DNA of 64,000 nt, from NCBI GenBank assembly GCA_964502005.1, contig CAZCUX010000020.1, positions 62,001 to 126,000 of the forward strand, in the 5' to 3' direction. Both the position numbers and the translations under genes were made by a program. The DNA comes from CAJWOS01 sp964502005 (GTDB lineage Bacteria; Myxococcota_A; UBA796; UBA2385). The notes beneath the pieces were generated by a model that saw only the letters and a list, made by a program, of their open reading frames with translations, was not told the origin of the DNA and ran no database searches. Below, in pieces: positions 9,762-20,580 of the stretch; the first letter of the stretch is position 1; the number at the start of each line of letters is the position of its first letter.

Positions 9762-10345
9762 AGGAACGGCCTGTTGGGCGCAGGGGGGGTGGTGTCACGG
9801 CATGTAATCGGGGCGCGGATTGCGCGAGGCGTTTTGTTGCAGCTTGTACCAAGTTCGGAAAGTTGATTGTCGCGGTGCGATGGGTGTCTTGCGCGTAGGG
9901 AGTACGGGCAATCTTCGTAGCGAAATAAGCGCTTATAGGAGGGTCTTTTATCACCTACCGATGCCAAAAAAAAGGAGGGCGTCGTCGATGCTGCGGGGAT
10001 GCGTGCAGCAGGGCGTTGGAGTGTCGGGAGGGCATTGACTCTTGGCTTGGTCGGGTCGCGCGCATCCGGAGATCTCCCGCAAATGGGTGAAAAGGACGGA
10101 CAATGCGTCGTTTGGCATGCCTCGTGCGCGCCTTGAATGCCGCACTCCGCAGGCTTTTTGTGCGTGCGGCCTCATGGAGGATAGTCCGCGAGCCGTTCTC
10201 CCTTGTGGTAGTGTATCTGTGTGTGAGTACGGGCTTCCCCCCCCGTACGGATTGTCGGTCTATGCTTGGTCCTGTCCTGGCGAAGCACGAGGCTGTTTGC
10301 TGTCCCCCCGGTCGCGGAGCGCGTCTCCGCTCGCAGGTGATGTCG
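9762..10345. other. Divergent intergenic region without a supported gene
   Basis: Roughly 580 bases between two divergent genes. Frames across it are short or poor in coding character. An ATG at 9961 opens a 25-codon frame, too short and too far from the GGAGGG at 9936 to call. The promoters of the histidine kinase and of the MopE-like lipoprotein must lie here. Confidence 0.35.
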
Positions 10346-12661
<2,316 letters not shown>

Positions 12662-12703
12662 GCCGGCCTATTCCACCCACGGCCGGCGTGCCGGAAGGTG
12701 TGC

Positions 12704-13765
12704 GTGAAGCTGGAGGTCATCCGTCGTTGTTCCGGGGTGTTTCCCCATGCGTTCTCCGGCCCGGTATTGTGGGCCAGCCGGGGAAATGCCGTCTGCACCT
12801 CGACAGACCTCGGCGTCACGTGGCGGCGCCGCGCGTCGGTGCACAGTGGCGCCGCGGCGTGGGTCGCGGGCGTGCGGGCGGTGGACCGCTTTGTGCACGT
12901 CTCGCCATTCGTGCTGGTGCCACTGGTCGATGGCGGCGCCCTTGCGTGGTCACGAGGCGGCTTGCGTCGGCTGTGGCCAGGCGAGCATACGTTTCGCCCC
13001 TTGGACAGTCCCATCACGTTTCGGCCGATGCGACGGGGAATCTGCACGCTCTCGAATGGCGATGTCCTGGTCGGCGAATACCGCGACAATGGCGGTGAAG
13101 TGCCGCGCCAGCCCCGAAAACCGGTCACGATTTGGCGGCTGCGGGACGGCTTGTGGTCGGAAGCATGGGTCTTTCCTGCGGGGAGCGTGCGCCATGTCCA
13201 CGCGCTCGTCCCGGACCCTCGGGTGACGGGCCGGGTCTATGTCCTCACGGGGGATACCGACTCGGAAGCGGCAATCTGGCGTACAGACGATAACTTTGGC
13301 AGTCTTGCGCCTTACTACGCCAAAGGACAGCACAGCCGGGCGTGCGACCTCCTGTTTTCGGGGGACGACCTCGTGTGGGGCATCGACAGTCCCCTCCAGA
13401 CATCCGGGGTTCTGCGGGCGGGGGTGGACCGGGCCCAAGCCGCGTGGCTCTGCACCACGCAGGGTCCGGTGTATTACGGGGGACAAAACGAAGCGGGACA
13501 CATGTGGTTTGGCACCAGCGTCGAGACCGGGCCTTCGGTCACCACACGCAAGGTGCAGGTCGTCGCAAGCCGCGACGGCTGGGCCTTCTCGGAGGCCTTT
13601 TCTCGGTCCGCTGACCGCCTCCCCCAGCTCTCCCAGGTCCACATTCCGGCAGGGACCGCCCCCGGCGACGCCGTGGTCTTTTCCTTGCGCGCGACCTGGC
13701 GCTGGGAGAACAGCATGGTCGTCGGGCGATTGGTGGATGACGCCCGGCCAGGGAAGAGCCCGTGA
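12704..13765 (+). CDS. BNR/Asp-box beta-propeller-like protein
   Basis: A 353-residue protein that I cannot name. Near the N-terminus it has a perfect Asp-box, STDLGVTW (residues 33-40; pattern SxDxGxTW), and later blade-like segments (WRTDDNFGSL and ASRDGWAFSEAF) that suggest a beta-propeller of the BNR/sialidase-like class. No catalytic residues of a sialidase are evident and there is no signal peptide. GTG 12704 is chosen because GGAAGG lies 5 bases upstream; a GTG at 12698 is the alternative. The gene overlaps the next by 4 bases (GTGA), so the two are probably one operon, perhaps with the lipoprotein gene just upstream. Confidence 0.55.
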   Translation: MKLEVIRRCSGVFPHAFSGPVLWASRGNAVCTSTDLGVTWRRRASVHSGAAAWVAGVRAVDRFVHVSPFVLVPLVDGGALAWSRGGLRRLWPGEHTFRPLDSPITFRPMRRGICTLSNGDVLVGEYRDNGGEVPRQPRKPVTIWRLRDGLWSEAWVFPAGSVRHVHALVPDPRVTGRVYVLTGDTDSEAAIWRTDDNFGSLAPYYAKGQHSRACDLLFSGDDLVWGIDSPLQTSGVLRAGVDRAQAAWLCTTQGPVYYGGQNEAGHMWFGTSVETGPSVTTRKVQVVASRDGWAFSEAFSRSADRLPQLSQVHIPAGTAPGDAVVFSLRATWRWENSMVVGRLVDDARPGKSP

Positions 13766-15384
13766 ACGCACTGGGCGGCAAGACGGCCCCCCGGGTGTCC
13801 GTGCGCGTGGCCCACGACGAGTGGCAGCTCGACGGCGAACAGCTCCTGGATGAAGTCCGCGAAGGGCTCGTGCCGCTGTATGCCGAAGTCCGCAGCACGA
13901 CCTGGACCCACGGAGAATGGCGCCGCTTGTCCGATGTCCCGGCATTACAACGGGTGTTGAACGAGCCTTCGGCCCGCGCCGTCCAGTGGGTTCGTCGGTC
14001 AGGACAATGGCGGGGAACTTTGGGCGTGGCGGTTGCTGTGCTTGTGTGCGCGCTTTGGGGCTGGCTTGGGGGGGAGGCGGCGCGTGTTCCTGCGGGAACG
14101 GCCCTCGCGCTCGACGGACACGCCCTCACTCCATGGACCCGCATCGTGTGGGACCTCTCCGCGCCCGCGCTGGTCGCGTTGGTGGGCATCGGTCTTTATG
14201 CGGCCCAGGGGCTCGCGCGTCTCGCGGGCAGCGCGGCCGTGGTGGCCGGCGCGGGCCTCGCGCTGGGGGCCACCCACCTCGTGGGTGCGACAACACCCAT
14301 CGACCACCTCGCCGGTCTGCCTTTTTTGGTGGCGGTTTGGGTCGGTGCGCTCGGCGGTGCGTCCTTGCGCGCGGCGCCGTGGTTGCCGCGGTTGGGGCCT
14401 GGTCGCACCGGGGGAATGGCCGTGGGGGCGGCTGTGGTCGGTACGCTGGGAAGCGCCGTGCTGGGGAGTCCTCACGCGGTCGGGTGGGTCTTGGGAGGCT
14501 TGGCGCTGGGCGTGGCCTTGGGCCTGGTCCCGGCTCGCGCCGCCGCCTCGGTGGCGGTGGCACACCTGCGGCGGTGGCTGGACCCGCTCGTCGCGGCAAC
14601 GGTGGTGCTGCTGGCGATTCTGCTGCCGCTGGGGCAGTCCCTCGGCTTGGAATACGCCGTAAACAAGCAATCACGGCCAATTTCCGGCGCTGAGGTGGCG
14701 CTGTCTTTGCCCGATGATTGGGTGGTTACGCCGGTCGAAGCGAGCGGCTCTCGTTGGAATGGAAGCGTCGTTATACAGCCGCTTCCCAGCGATGTAGACC
14801 TCATCTCGATTCGCACGGTGGACCAATCCGGCGGGGTGCCATCGGCGACGCTCTCGGACGAAGATATGCGAGCACGCGTAATTTCGGAGTGGTCTTGGCG
14901 TGCAACTCCCGCTGGCCCACGTTGGAATCCGCCGCAGCTTGTCTCGTTTGTTCGTACGGAGGTGGGAACGGAAACGGTGTTGCTGTGGCCAGCGGGTGTC
15001 GAGCAAGCGGCCGAGTGGCTGGTCGAGCACCGCACCTTCCGCGGACAGACCGACGGCGTGTTCGCCTGGACGAGCGGCGCGGCCCCCACGAATACTCTGC
15101 GCCAGCGGTTGTTTCGGACGTTGGGGACAGGCGCTACATGGCTGGCGCCCCCGGCCGTGATTGCGGCTGAAGCAGCGTGGTCCCGCGACCCCTCCGATGC
15201 CCACCGGCTCATTCTGGCGGGTGCGTTGGCGGAGGCGGGGGCCCGCGACCGCGCCTTGGCGCTGCTCTTGCCGCTCCAGGAAGCCGCCCATCCGTTGGCC
15301 GAAGAAGCTGCGGCGGTGGTGTGCGCGGCGTGGTGGTGGAGCGGCGTCCAGGCGCCACCGTCGGCAAACTGTCCGGCGCCGTAG
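13762..15384 (+). CDS. Multi-pass membrane protein with soluble C-terminal region
   Basis: A 540-residue protein of unknown function. The first ~75 residues resemble a small GYF_2-type domain (DEWQLDGEQLLDEVREGLV and TTWTHGEWRRLSDV). About eight transmembrane segments follow (residues ~86-298), many rich in Ala, Gly and Val. The remaining ~240 residues are hydrophilic and include a beta-rich part (LPDDWVVTPVEASGSRW) and a helical end (RDPSDAHRLILAGALAEAG), reminiscent of one TPR unit. GTG start overlaps the stop of the BNR-like gene by 4 bases, which indicates coupling with it. Membrane location is well supported; the domain comparison is tentative. Confidence 0.6.
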   Translation: MNALGGKTAPRVSVRVAHDEWQLDGEQLLDEVREGLVPLYAEVRSTTWTHGEWRRLSDVPALQRVLNEPSARAVQWVRRSGQWRGTLGVAVAVLVCALWGWLGGEAARVPAGTALALDGHALTPWTRIVWDLSAPALVALVGIGLYAAQGLARLAGSAAVVAGAGLALGATHLVGATTPIDHLAGLPFLVAVWVGALGGASLRAAPWLPRLGPGRTGGMAVGAAVVGTLGSAVLGSPHAVGWVLGGLALGVALGLVPARAAASVAVAHLRRWLDPLVAATVVLLAILLPLGQSLGLEYAVNKQSRPISGAEVALSLPDDWVVTPVEASGSRWNGSVVIQPLPSDVDLISIRTVDQSGGVPSATLSDEDMRARVISEWSWRATPAGPRWNPPQLVSFVRTEVGTETVLLWPAGVEQAAEWLVEHRTFRGQTDGVFAWTSGAAPTNTLRQRLFRTLGTGATWLAPPAVIAAEAAWSRDPSDAHRLILAGALAEAGARDRALALLLPLQEAAHPLAEEAAAVVCAAWWWSGVQAPPSANCPAP

Positions 15385-15447
15385 GCGAGCCGGGGAAAAC
15401 GGAACGACGCGGCCCCGAATCCCCCGAAAAAGAGTGGCCTTTTTTCA

Positions 15448-15476
15448 TTGAACGTGTTCATTGAACGTGTTCAATG
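15448..15476. promoter_or_regulatory. Tandem 13-bp repeats forming a probable TetR operator
   Basis: Two head-to-tail copies of TTGAACGTGTTCA (15448-15460 and 15461-15473). The second extends into the inverted repeat CATTGAACGTGTTCAATG (15459-15476, two-base centre). It ends 16 bases before the ATG of a TetR regulator and just ahead of that gene's GGGGAGG ribosome site, the usual place for an autoregulatory TetR operator. Four related copies lie at 23055-23106. Confidence 0.65.
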
Positions 15477-15491
15477 GGTGGGGGAGGTCGA

Positions 15492-16139
15492 ATGTCCGAA
15501 CGCGAACACCAAAAGGCGCGAACCCGCGCGGCTATCCTTTCCGCGGCGCGGTCGAGGTTTGTGGACGTTGGCTATACGGCCACCACCATTCGAGATGTCG
15601 CCGATGCCGCGGGCGTTGGCACTGGCACGGTCCTCGCCCATGTGGCGGACAAGCGCGGCCTGTTGCGCGCGTGCTTCGAAGAGCAAGTCGGTTCCGCGGT
15701 GGCGCTCGGCGTCGAAAGCATCGACGCTTCGGCCCCGTTGCTGACCCAGCTCACCCATCTCGCGCACGTGTTGTATGCGGCCTACGCCCAGCACCCGGAA
15801 TTGTCGCGGGTGATGGTCGTCGAGAGCTTGTTCCCGGACGACCCAACGAACGACCCCCTCCTCGATGGCTTGTTGCGCGAGGTCACGGCGTGTTTTCAGC
15901 GGGGCTTGTGCCGCAGCGAGATTACACGCTTGCCAGCACAGCCCATTACGGCCGCGCACGGCTGGTTTTCGGCGTATCTGCTGGTGCTGGTCTCCGGGCT
16001 ATCGGGACGCCTCGGCCCCCCGAATGCGCCCGGCGCTTCGAGCCAATGGGCAGAGGCGTTCTCGCAATTGTTGGCGGTGCAGCTTGTGGGCTGGGGGGCG
16101 CCCGCATGTCTTCTCGGTCCCCCTGTGGAGCGAACATGA
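15492..16139 (+). CDS. TetR family transcriptional regulator
   Basis: A 215-residue regulator. The N-terminal helix-turn-helix is typical of TetR proteins: ARTRAAILSAARSRFVDVGY then TTIRDVADAAGVGTGTVLAHVADKRGLL (residues ~10-55). The C-terminal ligand domain is divergent, as usual. ATG 15492 has GGGGAGG 7 bases upstream. The palindromic repeat immediately upstream is the likely operator, implying autorepression. The gene overlaps the flavin monooxygenase gene by 4 bases (ATGA), so the regulator and enzyme are probably co-expressed and the enzyme's substrate or product may be the inducer. The ligand is unknown. Confidence 0.88.
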   Translation: MSEREHQKARTRAAILSAARSRFVDVGYTATTIRDVADAAGVGTGTVLAHVADKRGLLRACFEEQVGSAVALGVESIDASAPLLTQLTHLAHVLYAAYAQHPELSRVMVVESLFPDDPTNDPLLDGLLREVTACFQRGLCRSEITRLPAQPITAAHGWFSAYLLVLVSGLSGRLGPPNAPGASSQWAEAFSQLLAVQLVGWGAPACLLGPPVERT

Positions 16140-17338
16140 GCCCATCTGTGTTGATTGTGGGCGGTGGGATTGGCGGACTGACCGCCGCTATCGCATTGCG
16201 CTGCGTCGGAATTCCGGCACGCATCGTCGAGCAAGCCCCGTCTATCGCGGTCGTTGGCAGCGGTATCACTATCCAAAGCAATGCCAAAGCGATTCTTGAT
16301 GTCCTTGGTGTCGAGTTTCCGGCCGAAGATGTGCGACCGATTCGCGGTTTCGCCGTGCGGTCTGCCCGTGGCCCTACGCTGATGGGCGCCACCGTCGAGT
16401 TGCCGCCGCATTGGCCCGAATCCGTGGCCATTCACCGTGCCGACCTCCACCGCGCATTGGTCGCGCGACTCGAAGCCCTCGGCGGAACCTTGGAGCTTGG
16501 CAAGCCCATCGTCGCCTTGCGGACCCGCGACGATGGCGTCGACGGGGTCCTCGCCAATGGGGAGGTCGTGCCGGCGGACCTTTTGATTGGTGCCGATGGC
16601 CTGCGGTCAACCATTCGGCGGCACTTGCTCGGAAAGACGGCAGCCGAGGTGCGTTTCGCGGGGCAGACCTGCTGGAGATTCGCGGAGGTATTCCCCGAGG
16701 TGGTGGTCGAATCGCCGGTGGAAATCTGGGCCGGCGCCCGCCGGTGTGGCCTTGTGCCGTTGTCGCGGGACCGTTTGTATGTCTACCTGGTAGAGACCGC
16801 ATTTATGGGCACGCCCGCCGAAGGAGAGCCATCTGCCGCCGACCTCCAGCGGCGCTTTGCGGGCATCGACCCCACCCTCGACCGTGTCCTTCAGACCCTC
16901 GTCGCGCGCACGGAAAGTGGAAATCCGCCAGCACTGCACCATGGCGACTTGTTCGACCAACCGCGCCGCACCTTCGGCTTAGGGCGTGTTGCGCTGCTTG
17001 GGGACGCCGGTCACGCAACTACGCCCAATATGGGCCAAGGTGCGGGCATGGCCATTGAAGACGCCGCCTCCCTCGCGATTGCCTTCCGCTCGGGAGCGGT
17101 CCCGCTTTCCGGTATCGTCGAGCACCTCGACGCCATCCGGCACGACCGGGTGGCGAAAGTGCAGAAGACCTCGTACCGCATCGGGCAGGTGGCGCATTGG
17201 CAGGCAGGCTGGTTGCAAATGCTGCGTGATGGCGTGTTTTCGATGACGCCTGCATCTTCGCAGAAGGCGAGGGTCGAAGACCTCCTCGCTCCCGGAATCG
17301 AGCTCTCGGAGACGCTGCGCAGCCTGCTAGACGCGTAG
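16136..17338 (+). CDS. FAD-dependent monooxygenase (aromatic hydroxylase-like)
   Basis: A 400-residue group A flavoprotein monooxygenase. It shows the Rossmann FAD motif VGGGIGGLTAA (residues 8-18), the central GADGLRSTIRR segment that contacts FAD and NAD(P)H, and the second FAD motif LLGDAGHATTPNMGQGAGMAIEDA near residue 290 (GDxxHxxxPxxGxG). Such enzymes hydroxylate or epoxidise aromatic or isoprenoid substrates using NAD(P)H and oxygen; the substrate cannot be read from sequence. The ATG overlaps the TetR stop by 4 bases. The frame is open far upstream, but the internal ATG is where the FAD fold begins. Confidence 0.87.
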   Translation: MSPSVLIVGGGIGGLTAAIALRCVGIPARIVEQAPSIAVVGSGITIQSNAKAILDVLGVEFPAEDVRPIRGFAVRSARGPTLMGATVELPPHWPESVAIHRADLHRALVARLEALGGTLELGKPIVALRTRDDGVDGVLANGEVVPADLLIGADGLRSTIRRHLLGKTAAEVRFAGQTCWRFAEVFPEVVVESPVEIWAGARRCGLVPLSRDRLYVYLVETAFMGTPAEGEPSAADLQRRFAGIDPTLDRVLQTLVARTESGNPPALHHGDLFDQPRRTFGLGRVALLGDAGHATTPNMGQGAGMAIEDAASLAIAFRSGAVPLSGIVEHLDAIRHDRVAKVQKTSYRIGQVAHWQAGWLQMLRDGVFSMTPASSQKARVEDLLAPGIELSETLRSLLDA

Positions 17339-17393
17339 CGCGCGCAGGGGGCAGCGAGGGGCGTGGCATGGTCATACGGGAAAGTTGGCCGTG

Positions 17394-17685
17394 AAATGAC
17401 ACGAGCACGGCCGATTCTCGTTATTCGCGCCGTTCAGATTGTGCTGGGCCAATATACGGAAAATGTGCGGTGACAGGCTGTTTTCGGTGGCGCGGGTACA
17501 AGTGGCCGCGAACGAGAGGGCTGTCCCGAGGGACGGCCGATTCCGCGCCGCGCCGGCGGCAGTTGAATCCTAGCCGGGCCGGCGGCAGCCCACAAAAATA
17601 TGCACTGCCAACCAAGATGACCACTCACGGCGGATGTTGGCTGAAACGGAATCGCAGTACATTCTCGGGATTGCCGTCGGGCGGA
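17394..17685. repeat. Diverged ~285-bp intergenic repeat, copy 1
   Basis: Aligns with copy 2 at a shift of 415 bases falling to 408, so only a few small indels separate them. In the first 83 aligned bases I counted 61 matches, including GAGCACGGCC, TACGGAAAATGT and GTGACAG blocks; a second conserved stretch surrounds CGCGCCG and CCCACAAA. No convincing reading frame or terminal inverted repeat is visible. Function unknown. Confidence 0.7.
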
Positions 17686-17808
17686 CGAAGGGTTTGTGCT
17701 TCCCTTTTTGGGACGCTCGGCCGACGTCTGGACCTATTGAGCGGGAATTGGGGGGAGCGGGCGTCGCGGGGGGCAAGAGGCGGGGTTGGCTGCGCGCGAC
17801 AGACCGCC

Positions 17809-18093
17809 AAATGGCGCGAGCACGGCCAATTCGCGTCATTTGTGTGGTAAAGCGCGTGCTTGGGTCATGTACGGAAAATGTAGCGTGACAGCACGTTCGC
17901 AATGAGGCGGGCCGAGAGAGCCGGCGGAGGGTGCGGTTGGCCGATAGGACTTCGCGCCGCTGCGACGGCAGCCGAACCCTTGTCCGCTTCGCGGCGGCCC
18001 ACAAACTTTGTCCTTGCTTCCAAAATGGTCACGCACGGCTGATATAGGCGAAAACTGAATGGCGGTTCATTGTCGCGAATCGCCGCCTCGGAG
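17809..18093. repeat. Diverged ~285-bp intergenic repeat, copy 2
   Basis: Partner of the copy at 17394-17685, in the same orientation and separated from it by about 120 unrelated bases. It stops just before the stop codon of the PHP lipoprotein gene. A short related block (AGCGTGACAGC preceded by CGAAAA) occurs at 39165-39185, so the element may be a dispersed family. Confidence 0.7.
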
Positions 18094-18095
18094 GC

Positions 18096-19520
18096 CTAAC
18101 CCGCGTTGAGACCCACGCGAATGGGCTGCCCGTAAATCCACGGATACTCGACCAGCCATTCGTCGGGGGTGGAGCCCATGAACCGGTCGAGGTGGTACGG
18201 AATAATACTGTACTCGACGCGGTAGCTGCCCGGGCCATCGGTCGGGTGGTCGCCGCAGCCTTCGGCCCACAGCGCGCCGTCGCGAATCACCTTCACGCGA
18301 ACTTCGGGTTCGCGCTCACTGCGCGGGGTGCCTTGGGCGAGGGTCGGGCATACTACCGTCAGGGTGCCGCCTGCGTCGCTCTCGCCGCCCATTTCGACGG
18401 TATCTCCCGAAGCCGTCGTGAGGTAGACGTCCATATTGCTGGGACTGCCCAACACCTCGAACACCACGAAGAAATGGCCCGCAGTCAGAGCGTCTTGGAG
18501 GGCACCGGGGTCTTCGGCGTAGGCGGCGGGCAGGCGAATGTGCTGGTTCATCCAGCGCAGCATACGGCGATAAGAATCTCCGCGCTCACCGTCTGGAAGC
18601 TCGATAGGCATTGTGTTTTGGTGCGCATCGGTGCCAGCGGTGCCCACCACCGCGAGGCCACGGGCGGTCAGGCGGTCCCAATGGGCCAACGAGGGGGTGT
18701 GGGGGGACAGCACGCCGAGGAAAAAAAGGTCCGGCTCGGCGCCGCCTTCGGCATTGGTGAACGTCGCGATGCGGGCGAGCCAATCGGCCGCGTCGAGACC
18801 CAGGTCTTCGGTGCGCTTGCGGGGGTCGAAGGCCGCGTGCAAGTTGAAGCACTCGACGGCGCCGATTCCGGCGTCTGCGACACCATCAAGCCATTCGGCC
18901 GTGCGCCCTTCGGTATGCGCAATCGCGACCAAGGCGCCAGTTTGCTGCATTGCAGCAATTGTTGCGGCGTCTTCTGCATTGGCGATGGCCGACTCCACGG
19001 CGGGGTCTTCGGACATGCCGTGCTTCATGCCGACGGGCATCAGCTCGTCTTCGTAGCCGGGGCGCACCACCACGGGCGTACCGTCGGCGCACACCCACTT
19101 TGCTGCGGCGCGCTCTCCGTCTACGGTGAGCCACGCGTCACTCTCGGGGCGCATGTGCATCCGCTCTTCATAGGGCTGCTCGGCGGCGTGGGACGGGTGG
19201 TCGGTCAACCACGCGATGTCGATGCGGCTGGCGCAAAGGCCTTCGCGGAGGTCCGTGACGCAGGCTTCGTCGGGAACACCGTCAATGAGACCCTCGCCGT
19301 CGCAGGCATCGTGCGACCACGCGGAGTGGAGGTGTACGATTCCGCGTCGGGTGACGTTTCCACGCACTGTCCCGAGTATATCGGCGGGTACGGGGCCAAC
19401 CGTCCAGTCTGCGGTGACCGAGACCGCGGAATCGGCGGGTGTTTCGGTGGTGGTGTTCGTCTTGGTGGACGTGTCACACGCCACCAGCAATGCGGGAATT
19501 CCGAGAAACAATCGAAACAT
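18096..19520 (-). CDS. PHP-domain metallohydrolase lipoprotein
   Basis: A 474-residue lipoprotein: signal peptide with lipobox LVAC (Cys15), a Thr-rich linker, then a PHP-type metal site. HLHSAWSHD (63-71) is the first His cluster; TDHPSHA, AIAHTEGR and GTDAHQN supply the later ligands in the order seen in PHP phosphoesterases. A C-terminal beta region follows (VYLTTASGDTVEMGG). PHP domains hydrolyse phosphate esters with two or three metal ions; here the domain is extracytoplasmic, so a secreted phosphoesterase or other hydrolase is likely. The start is the ATG of the signal peptide with a GAGAGG ribosome site; the longer frame upstream lacks support. Confidence 0.75.
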   Translation of the reverse strand: MFRLFLGIPALLVACDTSTKTNTTTETPADSAVSVTADWTVGPVPADILGTVRGNVTRRGIVHLHSAWSHDACDGEGLIDGVPDEACVTDLREGLCASRIDIAWLTDHPSHAAEQPYEERMHMRPESDAWLTVDGERAAAKWVCADGTPVVVRPGYEDELMPVGMKHGMSEDPAVESAIANAEDAATIAAMQQTGALVAIAHTEGRTAEWLDGVADAGIGAVECFNLHAAFDPRKRTEDLGLDAADWLARIATFTNAEGGAEPDLFFLGVLSPHTPSLAHWDRLTARGLAVVGTAGTDAHQNTMPIELPDGERGDSYRRMLRWMNQHIRLPAAYAEDPGALQDALTAGHFFVVFEVLGSPSNMDVYLTTASGDTVEMGGESDAGGTLTVVCPTLAQGTPRSEREPEVRVKVIRDGALWAEGCGDHPTDGPGSYRVEYSIIPYHLDRFMGSTPDEWLVEYPWIYGQPIRVGLNAG

Positions 19521-19840
19521 ACAAGCCTCTCGCCCCGATTGTAGTCCACGAAAAGAGCGTTTGCGAAAAAGGGCACCAATCGATGGGCGGGACCGGCGTG
19601 GCCCCGGCGATTCGGCCATGTGCGGCGTCCCCGTGGGACCGCATACAAGGGGGCTGGCGTGGGGCAAATCGCAACCGCCGGCAGTGTGTGGCGGAGTATG
19701 GCGCGTGCGTCGCGCGTTTCGCGGTTTGCGTTGCGGAGCGCACGCTCATCGGGGGCTTCGGTGCGGCGGTGGGTTAGGGGAGTGGACCGTTGCCGCGCAC
19801 CCCATTCAAGGTGCTTGTTGGTGTGCGGTGGAGGCGATGG
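19521..19840. other. Divergent intergenic region
   Basis: About 320 bases between the PHP lipoprotein gene and the pterin operon. No supported gene; presumably holds both promoters. GGAGG at 19830-19834 is the ribosome site of the reductase gene. Confidence 0.35.
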
Positions 19841-20575
19841 ATGCGGGCATTGGTAACGGGCGGGGGCGTTCGTCTGGGACGCCAGATTGCGTTGGCGTTG
19901 GCGGACTGTGGCTACGACCTCGTGCTCCATTGTTTCTCGTCGCGGGAGGGCGCGGAGGGCGTGGCCCAAGAAGCGCGAGCACGCGGCGTTTCCGCTGTTG
20001 TGGTCCCGGCAGACTTGGGAACCGTAGAGGGTTGCGCGGCATTGTGCGCGGAAGCTGGTGCGGTGGACGTCTTGGTCAACAATGCGGCTTTGTACGAGGC
20101 GGTGCCGTTTGGCGAAATGTCGGTCGCTTCTTGGGAGCGAATGCTCGCTGTGAACACCCGCGCACCGGCGCTCTTGGCACAGGGCTTGTTGCCGGGACTG
20201 CGCGCGTCTCTCCAAGAGGGCGGCGGCGTCATCATCAACATTTGTGATATCGGCGGCGACCGCCCCGCGCCGGGTTATACGCATTATAGCGTATCCAAGG
20301 CGGGCATCCGGATGCTGACCCGCGCGCTCGCGGTCGAGCTTGCGCCCCAAGTACGCGTCAACAGCGTGTCGCCGGGAACGGTGCTGCCGCCGGTCGAGCT
20401 TTCGGAAGACACTGCAGCGGCGATTCTTTCGACCATTCCCGCCGGCCGTTTTGGCACCGCAGACGACATCGCCCGCGCTGTTGTTTTTTTGGTCACGCAA
20501 GCGCCCTATATCACCGGGCAAGACCTCGCCGTTTGTGGCGGGCGCTCCATCGCGGGCGCTATGTTGGCAGGGTGA
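19841..20575 (+). CDS. FolM/PTR1-like pteridine reductase (SDR family)
   Basis: A 244-residue short-chain dehydrogenase. The cofactor motif is TGGGVRLGR, the TGxxxRLG form typical of NADPH-dependent pteridine reductases rather than the TGxxxGIG of ordinary SDRs. The usual catalytic Ser is replaced by Asp (IINICDIGGDRP), followed by YTHYSVSK with the Tyr and Lys, and then ALAVELAPQVRVNSVSPG, all as in PTR1 and FolM. It likely reduces a dihydropterin to the tetrahydro form. ATG 19841 has GGAGG 6 bases upstream. A FolB domain is encoded 5 bases downstream, which supports a pterin substrate. Confidence 0.78.
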   Translation: MRALVTGGGVRLGRQIALALADCGYDLVLHCFSSREGAEGVAQEARARGVSAVVVPADLGTVEGCAALCAEAGAVDVLVNNAALYEAVPFGEMSVASWERMLAVNTRAPALLAQGLLPGLRASLQEGGGVIINICDIGGDRPAPGYTHYSVSKAGIRMLTRALAVELAPQVRVNSVSPGTVLPPVELSEDTAAAILSTIPAGRFGTADDIARAVVFLVTQAPYITGQDLAVCGGRSIAGAMLAG

Positions 20576-20580
20576 GCGCC

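Noticed and set aside
9961..10038. 25-codon frame MPKKRRASSMLRGC...
   Set aside because: Too short, and the purine-rich site lies about 20 bases too far upstream.
12662..12687. GCCGGC...GCCGGC hairpin after the first MopE-like gene as a terminator
   Set aside because: Stem of only 6-7 bases with no T-tract, and the next gene begins almost at once.
17421..18036. Short reverse-strand frames in the two ~285-bp repeats as a duplicated small gene
   Set aside because: The translated similarity only follows the DNA similarity; no ribosome site, conserved start or shared frame length.
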